A stretch of DNA of 64,000 bases from Diploscapter coronatus. Lineage: Eukaryota; Nematoda; Chromadorea; Rhabditida; Rhabditidae. Shown here one piece after another: positions 24,977 through 36,014 of this stretch. Position 1 is the first letter of the stretch. Each line of letters begins with the position of its first letter. Location of the stretch: contig OZ038422.1 in assembly GCA_964036155.1 (NCBI GenBank), positions 35,053,201-35,117,200 of the forward strand, written 5' to 3'. A program made the translations under genes and the position numbers. The notes under the pieces are model-generated. The model saw nothing but the letters and a program-made list of their open reading frames with translations, was not told the origin of the DNA and made no database searches.

Positions 24977-25734
24977 ATGAAGTTCTTCCTCACCTTCACC
25001 TGCTGCTTCCTCGCCATTTCGACGCTCCACTCGGCGCTGGCCGACGGATCGAGTGGATTGAGCTGCGCCGTTGGAACCAAAGGCAATCCGTCATGTGCCC
25101 TGTCGTGCAAGCTGCAGGTAAATTCTGCTATTACCTTAGAGTGGGCTAGAAGCTTTTGCGCCGTATGCTTGAATATCTGAATGGAGTTTGAAATCCTTTA
25201 ATTAAAATCTCTAGCAATTATTCTAATATGTAGCTGTCTAAAAATGTATATGTGCATTTCATAATTTAAAAGGGAGTTTTTGTAGGGCTGTGACGTCGGA
25301 AACTGCAACGCGGACGGTGCCTGTGCCTGCTCGGGATGCAAGGTTTCTGTACCGGAGAAGTTAGCCGACTGCGAACCGACGTGCCGTGCTGAATGTACTC
25401 AACAAGTAAGCTAGCTTTATTTGTTGTGGATAAAATTCCGATGATGCACTTTTACTTTGTTCGAATGTTCTTACGAGCCACACTAATAGGGAAAATTTCG
25501 CCTTCATGAAAATTTCTTTATGAATACAGATTATTTAAATAAAACTGTATATTACTTAAAAATATATAATGAATCTTGAATATGTTGCAGCATTGCGGAG
25601 GGTTTATGTGCAACGACGCCGTTTGCATCTGCTTCAATTGCCCCGCTGAGCAGTTCTCTCTTCGCATCGGCACGGCCTACAACAAGGCACCGACTCATCC
25701 CAAATTCATCAGCTCCAACAAAATCGTTGTTTGA
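24977..25734 (+). CDS. Secreted two-domain CS-alpha-beta (ASABF-type) antibacterial peptide precursor
   Basis: Exons 24977-25117, 25286-25405 and 25591-25734 encode 134 residues. A signal peptide (MKFFLTFTCCFLAISTLHSALA) is followed by two eight-cysteine domains. Domain 1 has C-x9-C-x3-C-x4-C-x4-C-x5-C-x-C-x2-C. Domain 2 has C-x3-C-x3-C-x4-C-x4-C-x4-C-x-C-x2-C. This spacing is that of nematode ASABF antibacterial factors (CS-alpha-beta fold with a fourth disulfide). Both domains are split by a phase-0 intron between Cys3 and Cys4, so the gene looks like one produced by exon duplication. The final 25 residues are Cys-free and basic. A TATA box and GATA sites lie upstream. The predicted role, killing bacteria outside the cell, comes from the family; a venom-like role cannot be excluded. 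Confidence 0.8.
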
Positions 25735-25786
25735 TTTCGGATGATCGGATGCTCGACTAACTCAAACAAGACTTCATAAAAACATA

Positions 25787-25986
25787 CAGTACCAGTCAAA
25801 AGTTATGCGAACCCTATAATTTTATGAACCACCGCATTTATGCTAGTTAACAAATTTTACAATTGTTTGGCGTGTAAAAATATTGGATTTTTGCAATCTT
25901 TCAATTATTAACAGGCTTGAACAATGGTATCGCTGGCTTTTTCAAAAAATAAAATATTCTATTTGCATAACCTCTGACCGGTACTA
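25787..25986. mobile_element. Mariner/Tc1-type MITE, 200 nt
   Basis: The left end CAGTACCAGTCAAAAGTTAT and the complement of the right end TAGTACCGGTCAGAGGTTAT form terminal inverted repeats. A TA dinucleotide flanks each side (25785-25786, 25987-25988), the target duplication of Tc1/mariner elements. It lies in or near the 3' UTR of the defensin gene. Confidence 0.75.
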
Positions 25987-26025
25987 TATTTTTGTATTCA
26001 TCCAAAATTGTTGATGCGCATGAAC

Positions 26026-26031
26026 AATAAA
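26026..26031 (+). terminator. Candidate poly(A) signal downstream of the defensin gene
   Basis: AATAAA about 290 nt after the stop codon, beyond the MITE. If it is used, the MITE is part of the transcript. Confidence 0.35.
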
Positions 26032-26351
26032 TATTTTAAAATGCATTTATGGCCAATGTGGATTTAAAAAATTAATTTCTATAAAATCTCAACGTTGTCA
26101 TCATAATTTTCATTCGATAATTCTGATTTTTGAGATATTTGTTTGACGAAATAATTAAAAATTATCGATTGATCTGCAAGTGGATTCTTATTATAGAACC
26201 ATGATCTGATTGTGAGAAATCAAATAAGCGTACGCTCACGCGGGTGAAGTTGAATAGCGATGTTAAATATCGAGCTTGCACGATTGAAAACGAAATAAAA
26301 TTTAATGGGTTTGTTTGCGTTAATTTGAATTGTCATCGTCCAGACTTCTAC

Positions 26352-26723
26352 TATAAATGGCTAGCGAGCTTGTTGATTTGACACAAAACCTTTATTCATT
26401 AATAATTCAACAATTCGGATTAACGTCTTTCTTACTCTGTTCATCACTGCTCTGCCTCGACTTGCGGATATTGAAGTTGCAGCTTTTGGTGACGCTATGT
26501 GCAATTCAGCTTGTAGAGTCGAGATAATTCTTAGTTTATATTGCAGAGCAAATGGTCAAAATTCTAAAGAAATTACTAATTAATTGGCTAATGGTATTAG
26601 CGTATTTCTAACTTTGGTGATGTTTCTAAAGTGATAGCTGTAAAATAAATAGATTCTTTTTCAAGTCTGTCATGGTGGCACTTGCGATGACGACGACATC
26701 TGTAACCGCCTTGGATGCTGAAG
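26352..26723 (+). pseudogene. Decayed paralogue of the CS-alpha-beta defensin
   Basis: A TATA box (TATAAATG at 26352) with the same flanks as the intact gene precedes a frame at about 26410-26520 with a signal-like NVFLTLFITALPRLAD and MCNSACRVE (Cys2, Cys3). A second exon at about 26669-26723 carries CHGGTCDDDDICNRLGC (Cys4, 5, 6 and 8), then a stop. The expected ATG is absent, the donor GT is AT, the acceptor gives a frameshift, and Cys1 and Cys7 are lost. Both parts line up with the single-domain half of the neighbour, so this is a tandem duplicate that has probably died. Confidence 0.6.
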
Positions 26724-27979
26724 GTGAATTTTTTTTCGAGAATTCAGCAACTACACAATCATAACATTTTGAGAAAAAGTTATAAATGTTGTTTTATTTG
26801 TTTTATGATAATAATTTTGAATGACGATGTTGTTTCGGATTCTAAACATTGTGCTTCGTTGACGTTGATGTTTTACATATCAGTTTAAAATGCATAATGG
26901 CTAACTGGCTGGTAATACGCAACACACAAATAAAAATGCTATGTCTCATCGGGTTTTAAGTTTGGGAAGTAATGATCTTATGGTTTAACACGATAAGGCT
27001 TTTTCTGGGCTTTTGTGGAGAAGTAAGTTTTGCATAAGATAATCATTTCAAACGCTAGATTATATCAGGTAGGTTCTCGTTTGCAAATGTGATTTCATAC
27101 AATAATAAATAAATAAATGACGTTAAAAATGATGCCTTATCAATTTGAACTTTTGAAAAGTGGAGTAACAATAACTAAACTTGCTGATAAGGCAAGATCA
27201 AATCATAGTTTGAACTCAGGACAAAGAAGTAAGCATTTCAAAAAGCATTATTCTTGATATTTTTTGTCATAAATAAGATTTTATTTGAAAGGAAGAAAGA
27301 AAGTTTTTTCCCCTGAAAAGATCCATTTTGTTGCTTCACTTAAATTAAAATGTATTGTAGCAATTGATATCACTGAGACTAACATCATTTTCTTGTCTAA
27401 CATACGAATCGAATATATCATTCAAATTTGCATAAATATCGGAGGGGCTGCAATAATTGGCAAAAAGTGAGGATAAACAGCGTCAATTCAAATATGAATG
27501 GTGGATTTTCAAGTGACATTGAACCTAGAAAAACCACATAATAATTCAATATGCATTATCATTTGATAATAAATTACCGTATTGAGGACTCGTAATCGAA
27601 TCTTGAACAAGAATAGCCTTCGAATGATTAACATTCATTTCAAATCCGATATCCTGAAATAATAGTAAATTAGATTATGGCACAATTTTGTGAATACCCT
27701 GTAAATTTCAAGTTATTCGACACATAAAATGGAGAACTTTAGTCTTATGAGTCTTGTGATTATTTTGCAAAATTACAGATGTTATTCTATCTACCTCTGA
27801 TACATTCTAGAAGTGAACGCTAATGTAAAATCATGCGAATGGACAGATGCATTTATTCGATTTTAGTGTATATTAAACATTCATCGACTGACGACATTTG
27901 AAATTGATAAATTAATTTGTGGACGAGATATTATAGTAATAAGAATAAAATAATAGAATTATATTTTAGGTCTTCATTT
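26724..27979. other. AT-rich intergenic DNA
   Basis: No supported exon, RNA gene or clear repeat between the defensin remnant and the end of the minus-strand receptor gene. Confidence 0.45.
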
Positions 27980-30120
27980 CTACGACTGAACTCGATTCAT
28001 TGTTGACTGTTCCACACCCGAGACTTGGACGAGTGATTGTGGTGAAATTTGTCCTTTTCTTCTAAACAGAATGATCATCTCATAATAAAATTACCAAGAA
28101 ACGTTCATTTCTCACCGAATGCGAAATAGATTGCGTATAGCTTTTTGTCTGGCAGGGCTAGAAATTATAAATGAGAGCGGTATCGTTATTGACCACAAAT
28201 ATGCATCGAGCAATTTTATAAGATTATAACTAAATATTTTGTTCACGTCTTCAGAATTATTTTTGAAAGGCATAAAGTAAGCCAATAAATATTCATATTT
28301 AAGTAAAATGTCCCAGCTGGTAAATAATAGAGATAAAACCTAAATAATACATCTTTTACATACCGCAAAAACCTTTATAGTTAAAGCCCCCCTAAAATAG
28401 GGGTTGAAACTAAAAATCACGGGATTTCAATTAGAGGCTTTACGGAAACTTTTCATAAAGATTGATAAAATATTACATGCTGGAGAGCAAATGGGATCAT
28501 CTGATATAGCATTCGTCGATTGTCTGATCCATAATTTCGACTTGATAATTCTGCGAGGCTTTGAAGTTTACGATAAAATACAAAATATACCAATGTCGAA
28601 AGAAGTGCACACATATCGATGCTCATACTAAGTAGCTAAAAAGAAATTTGGTAATCAATTAATTTACGATATATTATTCACTAACCTGCACATATTCTGG
28701 ATATGAATAACCACTTTTAAACAACCAAATGTCGAAAAGCATTGCTCCTTGAATAGCTGAAATAATGCCGCTGAAGATCAAAACAACCCATATGGTTTTG
28801 TGCAGGTTATTTCTAAATTTGTGATTAAATAGAGTATGTTATCGTCATGCGTCCTGAATAAAATGCGCTACATTTTGAATTTCAGTAGAAAAGTTGTTTT
28901 TACTATCCCTTTCAGGCATGTGCCGGAATTCTGGTTTTGGCTTCGAAAATTAAAAAATTTCATTCCGGTCTACCCCTGATCCCTTCCTAGTCATATAATC
29001 CTATTTCAAGCCGATGCTTCACACTGAAACCTACTTGGTCAGAATTTTTGTAAGTGTTTTATTGTCATACAGCAGTGCATATCTTTGTAAAACTAGACAT
29101 ATATTCAATAATGATAATGAGTAGCAAATAAATGGTGTTAATACAAAGAAAGCAATTAAAAACATGATAAGAGTAATCATCATTTCAACATAAATGTACC
29201 CCATAATTATTATATTTCCTAAAATAAAATATATGTATATAACTTACTCAACTTAATAAAGTTTTAGAGGAGTTTCTATCGTTCGAATCTATATAGAATG
29301 ATAAAGTATATTAATACTTGGCACTTTTAAAATAACTCAATCTTATGGTTAAGAACATGCAAGAAAAAGATTGAGAATTTAGTAAAAAGATAATTTGTAA
29401 TACGTGGTATACCTACCGTTTAAAGCTATATTTTTAAATACTAATATCCATACTAATTCAAAAAATAAAAGAACCAAAATAACAGCTAACAGATATGAAA
29501 ATGCCCGAAATTTGATTATTATCGGATAATATGGCGCCTGAAATTAATCATTTGAAGATATAGTCGAATTATTAGTAAGTAAATGTGAATTAAGAAAAAG
29601 ATAGGCAATTTTAGAACTTTTTGCCATTTATTTTGAATGGTGTGATGAAAGACGTTTATAGCTTTTCGTATTTTCTTCGCATCATTTCTTAATATCTCAT
29701 TTAATTAATCTATTCAATAGCCATTTTAAACAGGTATATGTGTGACAACAATTTTTGATAACATTTCCAGCACCTCACATTTTGATGGCAAGCATTGCTA
29801 GGAAAATATTGCAGAAATTAAAGACTAGTCTTATCATCGAAAAGAAAGTTTGCTCTGGATAAAATAGTTTTAAATTGATGGTCAATTTCAATTTAATATT
29901 TACTAATTTCCATAAACAAATTTTGCTATAAAATAAAATGGCTTGCCTCTCGTTTTTCATCAGTAATACGAAAGGAATATGCCATTAAACTTTGTAGTAC
30001 TAGAGAAGATATTCCAAGATATAAAAATAATAAAAATAATAAAAGAAACAATCTTGCTGTTATCCTAAGTATATCCCTAGCTGAAATGTTATTAGACTTT
30101 GCAATTTTGACGATTTGGAA
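27980..30120 (-). CDS. Seven-helix chemoreceptor-like GPCR, 5' end unresolved
   Basis: Minus-strand exons encode hydrophobic helices in order. TM1 (ARLFLLLFLLFLYLGISSLV) ends in a GC donor (GAG|GCAAGC). TM2 is FSYLLAVILVLLFFELVWIL. TM3 is followed by LQRYALLYDNKTLTK. TM4 is TIWVVLIFSGIISAIQGAML. TM5 (MCALLSTLVYFVFYRKLQSL) is followed by a basic loop and TM6. TM7 (LLDAYLWSITIPLSFIISS) is followed by the tail PARQKAIRNLF. Exons TM1 to TM6 join in phase. The TM6-TM7 junction does not, and no first exon with a fitting phase was found, though an ATG exon starting MINNTEAIS lies upstream near 30320. The layout and the basic segment after TM7 fit nematode serpentine chemoreceptors, but the family is not settled. 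It may be a young pseudogene. Confidence 0.55.
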
Positions 30121-32203
30121 CTGTCACAACGACACAACATGATTTAGAAGCGTAACGTTATCCAATAAAGATTTTAGTAGATAACGCTACGCATCTTTCC
30201 AAAAATCATGTTACGAAATTTCCAGAACTCCGTAATTTTTAGTAAAATCATGAACAATTTTGAAATTTTAATAATATGATCACCTTCACTAATAGCTTCT
30301 GTATTATTGATCATCTTTGCTATAAATCGATATAAGAAGATTATCAGAACTAATAACTATTTCGCACAACAAGAAATTTTCTGAAATGAATGTAGATTTA
30401 GATAAAATATATCCTAAAAGTTAGGGCCTTGAAAAATTGTGTTTGAGAAGTTAAATTATGATTTTGCTAAATAAAATTAACTCTGGTAGAGAATAACTTG
30501 AATCTCATAATTCAAAAGAGCCTGCTCAAAGATCTTTTATAGTCAATGGAATTCAAAGGACAGATGATTTTTTAGTTTATTTATTTATGCACAGAAAAGA
30601 CCATTTAATTAGAAAAGACAAGTAAAATATAAAGCACCAACTTCGCAAATCGACAGATGGTATTTTCTCAATTAATGGTGCCTATTGTAATTAATCATTC
30701 TAATATCAAGTCAAATATGCATTAATGATGACTTTAACGAAATTTTAATGTCACTAATCTTAGCCTACTCAAATATCAATGCCTGCAAAGTATTATCATC
30801 TGCATTTCAAAGTCCAAAGTACTGAATTTTATAAAAATCGAAAGATCTCATTAAATCGCTATCGTCTAATTAGCATATTTCGTAATTTTGATTTCACGAC
30901 AACAAAGATAAAATTTAAAGATTTATATGTAGAGAACGCAAGTGACATTCCTGATGTGAAGGCAGAGTTATGAAAGTATTTTTCTCAAAATCTGCTGGAC
31001 TAATAAAGCTTATAGCAAAAAAACATGAAAAACGGACCAATGTAGCCAAAGATATGAATTTTTGAGAACGATATTCGAAAACCCCTTTTCGCGAATAAAT
31101 TTTCATCAAACAAAAAACGTGCCCTCCTTTGCAGTGAATAGAGCAAAGGTTATTTCAGAGGGAGAACGACTTTGTAAGGACGTTTGTTTGAATTTGTTTG
31201 GTTGTTTCTGGAACATTCTGAAAGTTTATGAGTTTGATTCAGCTCCGAGACACTTTTGCAACTGTTCGGCCTTTGTTTGGGTTACTCAAAGAATGAGTCT
31301 TAAACAGTTGAACTGATATACTACTATGATGATTCATCTGTAATTTGGAAATGGATAACTTTTCAGATTTTAGTGTTTTATTTCTTTATCCTTATTCCCC
31401 TTTTCCAAGGGGATTCCAAAAATCAAAGAGCTCATATTTGTCTTCCTGCACGGAAATCTTTAGTAAAAGGCGAAAGATTCTCTCGGATAATTGCAGAAAA
31501 AATGAGAGTGAAGTGCCCATATTCGAATGGATATTATTCCAGATCGCTTGGACATCGCAGCCTATATTTCTAGTGTCCTTTTATGGCATTAGATAGTGAT
31601 TTAGTTAAAGAAGAGACATTGCAAATGAAATAACATGGATTAAAAATAAAGAGATCTCTTAATCGATATATCACGCATTCACTATGTAAGTTGCTTCTCG
31701 TTTCACGGTATGAACAACGGATGAGAAAAGAAAAAAATGCGCGAAATGAAGAGATGTAGATTTTCCTCTTTTTCCCTCTTTAACGAGGGAACAACCGTAA
31801 TCGTCGCTATATCAATAGGCCAATTACTGATTTATAATGAATGTTATGACGAATTTAATGATATCTCTTGCTGAGACGCAGAGAAAAAGGTGAGAAGTGA
31901 AAAGGGGAGCCATGTAACGTAGTGGTTTATAATTTTAATGCCGAAATCTTATTATTATCGAAAAATGAAAACAGATGTTTCTTATAGTTGATCATCATAT
32001 GCTGATGTAAATTTTAAAGTCTTCTAAGTATTCATTTTCTGGGGCATTCCGATCGATATTTTAATATTTAATCTATTATTCATATAAGAAATAAAATACT
32101 GTATTCAAATCTAAATTCTTCAATTGAATTGACCTGTGATTATTCATCTTATAATTCGATTTCTTTTGTCTATTATACCTACCAAGGCTAGTGTTATAAA
32201 GAG
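30121..32203. other. Shared 5' region of the two divergent receptor genes
   Basis: AT-rich. It holds an imperfect hairpin at about 30131-30215 (AGCGTAACGTTATC against GATAACGCTACGCA, then ATCATGTT-type arms) and, near 31322, ATGATGATTCATCTGTAATTT, which also occurs at about 4470. No coding exon beyond a possible receptor first exon near 30320. Confidence 0.45.
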
Positions 32204-33678
32204 ATGGATATAGATAAAAGCCACAATCCCTTAGCTAATTTTATGGAAGTTTACGAGTACCATCGAGATCATGGATACATTCAAACTAATCAGTATATCA
32301 ATTATGCAGTTGCAATATTGACAAACTTTATAGCGGCATTTTTCTATTTCGTAATTACGAAATATGGTCGAAAACTTAAAACATACTACAGGTAAGTTTA
32401 ATGATTTTTATAGAGTAAGTTTTAAATTTTACATTTTAGGAGAAGCATAATTGTTCAAGTTATGTTTGGTGTCCTATTTGCAAATTCACTTGCACTTTTC
32501 AGCCCCTACTTATGGGCTTCCAATTCGATAAGTTAATTTACAATACCATTATTTGATTGATAATTTACAATTTCGATATTGAATATTATTATCATTGACT
32601 ATTAATACCCATTCTTAATTATTGATTAGTTTTGAAAATTACTGTCTTTTCGATAGTTTATCAATAAGATAAATGATTTTATATAATCATATGAATTTAG
32701 GCATGTACTTTGGAAGGACCGATAGGAAAATATTCAATTTTCATTGACTTGTGTATCGTATGCCTAGTTATTTCATTAATTTATACTGTTCTTATATGCT
32801 GTTTAATACAAATCATCATTCATCTATTCACACTTTATCGACTATATTACGATATGAAAAATCCTAAACTAACTTGGTTAATAATAATTGCAGCAGCAGC
32901 TTTAAGTAAGATCCTCTTAAGCTCTAGAAATTTGTCGTGTTCCAAAATAATTCAATAATTTTAGTTATTGCTTCCTATGTAATTAATATCTGGATTTTAT
33001 CGAACAGTTTTTATATGACTTATGATGAAATTTCAAATATTGCACAAGAAGAAAGAGAATTCATTGAAAAAAATGTTGTGTTGGCATTCAATCTCGAAAC
33101 CAGACCAATTGCTAAATGGATTCTTATTGAAGCTCTAGTTGGTTTTATATTTCTAACTTTCTTCGCCATATTTGCTTCAAAGATGTAAGAATTTATTGTT
33201 TAGACAATCCTAAGAAATGAATATATGTTTGAACAGGATTTTTGACGTATCGAAAAATTGCAACCCAGTCCGATTTGATCCTTGATGCAATTCAAATACC
33301 CCAATCCGATCGAATCGGATCGAATTCAACAGCCCTGTTTAAATTAACAACAGATTTAAGGAATAAAGTGAAACATTTAGAAAAGATAAAATGAAAGTTT
33401 CTCTCTTTGAAAAATTTATCTAAATACTTGGCACAATATTTACATTTAAATTCTTTGAATTAATAACAAAAATAACGGAGAATATGTTTCAGAGCTCAAA
33501 TTTTGATTAATAGAAGTAAGATAAAATCATCGGCTCAAACTATGGCACAACACAGGATTATAATTCGTGGCATCACAAGCTATACAATTTTGTATGAAAT
33601 CTACGTAGGAATACCTACATTTATGTTATTCTTAATAATGCCAACTGTTGATTCAAAGTATATACAAATTTTCGATAG
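32204..33678 (+). CDS. Chemoreceptor-like GPCR, apparently lacking TM7
   Basis: Five exons (32204-32392, about 32440-32533, about 32701-32894, 32964-33184, 33491-33678) give six helices. TM1 is AVAILTNFIAAFFYFVI, TM2 is FGVLFANSLALF, and TM3 is preceded by a Cys (ACTLEGPIG). TM4 is split by an intron (IIIAAAAL|IIASYVINIWIL), TM5 is WILIEALVGFIFLTFFAIFA, and TM6 is ITSYTILYEIYVGIPTFMLF. Loop residues LYRLYYDMKN match the minus-strand receptor's LQRYALLYDNK, so the two are distant paralogues. The exon 2-3 junction lacks a GT donor in the needed phase, and after IQIFDR no TM7 exon is visible before a stop (RASYK-stop). A truncated or decaying receptor is the likeliest reading. Confidence 0.5.
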
Positions 33679-36014
33679 GTGAAATTTACGATATAACTGA
33701 TAATTTGAAAAACATATTATTTTGCTAATGATTCACACTAAACTTATGATATAATTCTTGATATTTGTAGAGCGTCTTATAAATAGAAGAATAGATTTTG
33801 GGCAAATAATCTTCGTTAGCTATCAAATAGGGGTGTAGGGCAAGTTCTCCCATCCTCAAATAGACTTTATTTATCTTTAATATCTTCAATAATTCGAAAT
33901 TAGAATTAATTTTTATCTGCAAATTTTTGCCAAAACTATGCATTCTCTTTTCCGATTGAGTTAACGGATTCATGAGACCACGTCCATTTTAAAATATTCA
34001 CCTCTTTTCAAAAAGGGTGAAGAAAAGTGAGCGTTCTGCCGACCCTTTCACTGTATTTCCCCTTTTGTGAAAACAGACGAAAACTTGAAAAATTTGCATG
34101 GCTCCCCTGCATCCTCTAGCTCTATCTGAATAATTAGTACAAGCTAAATACACTTTAGGAACCCATTTTTCCCTGTGGTTTCTCACGTGAGCATGAATGG
34201 CTTGGCTACATGCATTATGTACCTGATCGTCTTAACACCACTTAGGCGTGGCGTGATTCAAATGGCTCGAATACAAAGAGACCATCGAACTGGCATTTCA
34301 AATCAGAGCAATGAAGGACGAAACAACAATAATCACATTATTTATTTCTAGAATATGATTATGTGGAGTTGAAAATAAATGATCTAATTTAAAAAGACAA
34401 CCTTTAAGCATGCCCATTGAATCGTCATCCTAACTATAAAAGAAATGTTTTGCTAACGCACACTCATATATCAACTCTTCAAACATCTTATGAAGCATGG
34501 TTAGAAGTAATGAAATAAAAGAAGATTTTACATCCAGTTGTTCATTAAACATTTCAGATAGATCATTTTCAACTCAGGATATTTTGATTTTGATTTGGGG
34601 TTATTACGATGAATTATGAGGGTTCGAAAAGTCGAGAATTTTCAAAATTTTGAAATTGAAAAACATAAGTCCATGGACCACTATCATAGGTTTTACGATA
34701 TCTTAACAGTTCTTGACAACAAACATTTATTCTTGCGTCTTATATCGATTTTTAAGCTATCATAAATCTAAAGCGAATAATGCACCATTTTGTGATATCT
34801 TATGAATATCCTAGTATTCTATGACATTTAGGACTATATATTAAGACAGATGCTTAGCAGCATTTAATTCTTCAAAATTAATGATATTTTGCATATATTA
34901 TATCGATAAAATGTTACTGGGATCTGCTTTAATTATTAGACAAACATTTTATAAAGATCAAACTTTTAGGCATATAAATTTGCTCTTTTATCTCGTTTTT
35001 TAGAGATTTCTAGACGATTTATTGAAATTGAAACATTTTTTTATGATTTTCGTCTACAGAACTTTTAAAAGTAACGATAATTAACAGATAATTAGTGAAC
35101 TTTCGATAGAGAATCGAAAAATAATAGGCGAAAATGAGAATTTCGTGTGAAAATGCTTCTCGCAATGAAAGCCGCAACGCATGAGAACGCGACGCGTTTC
35201 GCACCTCCTCCTTTCGCGAAGGGCACTGGCGACGGACAACTCGTTTATAATCGACTATAATACATTGCAAAACAGTCTAATGAAAAACCAATAACCGTAA
35301 TCCTTTGGATATCGATTTTTAAATTTCATTTTTCTAAATTCCGTTAGTTTCAATATTGTGGTATGTTCATGTAATTTTAGTGCGCTATAATGAAGATGCA
35401 TAAATTAAAGGTGTTATTTCCCATTATTAAAGAATATGATATTATGAACAGGAATGTACGGACTCAGATCCAGGCGTTAATGTCCGAATCCGGTCTGGAT
35501 TCCAATTTTTACGGGCCGCGTACATCCTCGGTCGCGAAGTGAGAAATGGCGCCATCATTTGAAAAATTCCCGATTCAGAATAATGTATGCAGTTTTTACT
35601 TTAAATAATAAAATACAACGTCTGGCACAAGCGAGAATGAATAAAATACCGTATTTTCTCAATTGAAGACCTATTCCTAAATGATACTGAAAATGAAGAT
35701 CCTATTAGCAGGGTTGTCGGCAGAGTGTAAACCTTTATCTAGTATTATAGTATGCACAATATCATAACCACTTTTGCCCTTCCCATGTTTTATCATGTGA
35801 TGAGTGTTTATAAACCACAGTGAGTCACTCCTTCCGGCAGAAAAAATGCACGATGTAAGCTAATTTCGCATTTGAAAATGAAAAAAAAGGGCGGCTCACT
35901 ATGAAACATTCATTCGTTAGCGAGTTCTTTGTCGACAACCATCCCTGGGTCTTCTGCTAGAGAAAATACGGTGCATTGTGATAATAAGCTATTATACAAA
36001 CGACATAGAATATA
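33679..36014. other. Intergenic DNA upstream of the bestrophin 3' end
   Basis: AT-rich with no supported exon. It contains the palindromic element at 35648-35973. A block around 34665-34710 (AAGTCCATGGACCACTATCA) resembles one in GIGYF intron 27 (21560-21600), hinting at another repeat. Confidence 0.45.
35648..35973. mobile_element. Palindromic element beside the bestrophin stop
   Basis: The ends ACCGTATTTTCTCAATTGAA and, as complement, ACCGTATTTTCTCTAGCAGA are followed by GAAGACC-type blocks and GGTTGTCG (both arms). It is about 326 nt with no coding capacity and begins only 42 nt past the bestrophin stop, so it may be transcribed in the 3' UTR. Confidence 0.6.

Noticed and set aside
33725..33973. 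82-residue minus-strand frame after the truncated receptor
   Set aside because: No signal, domain or splice support. It could not be joined to either receptor gene.
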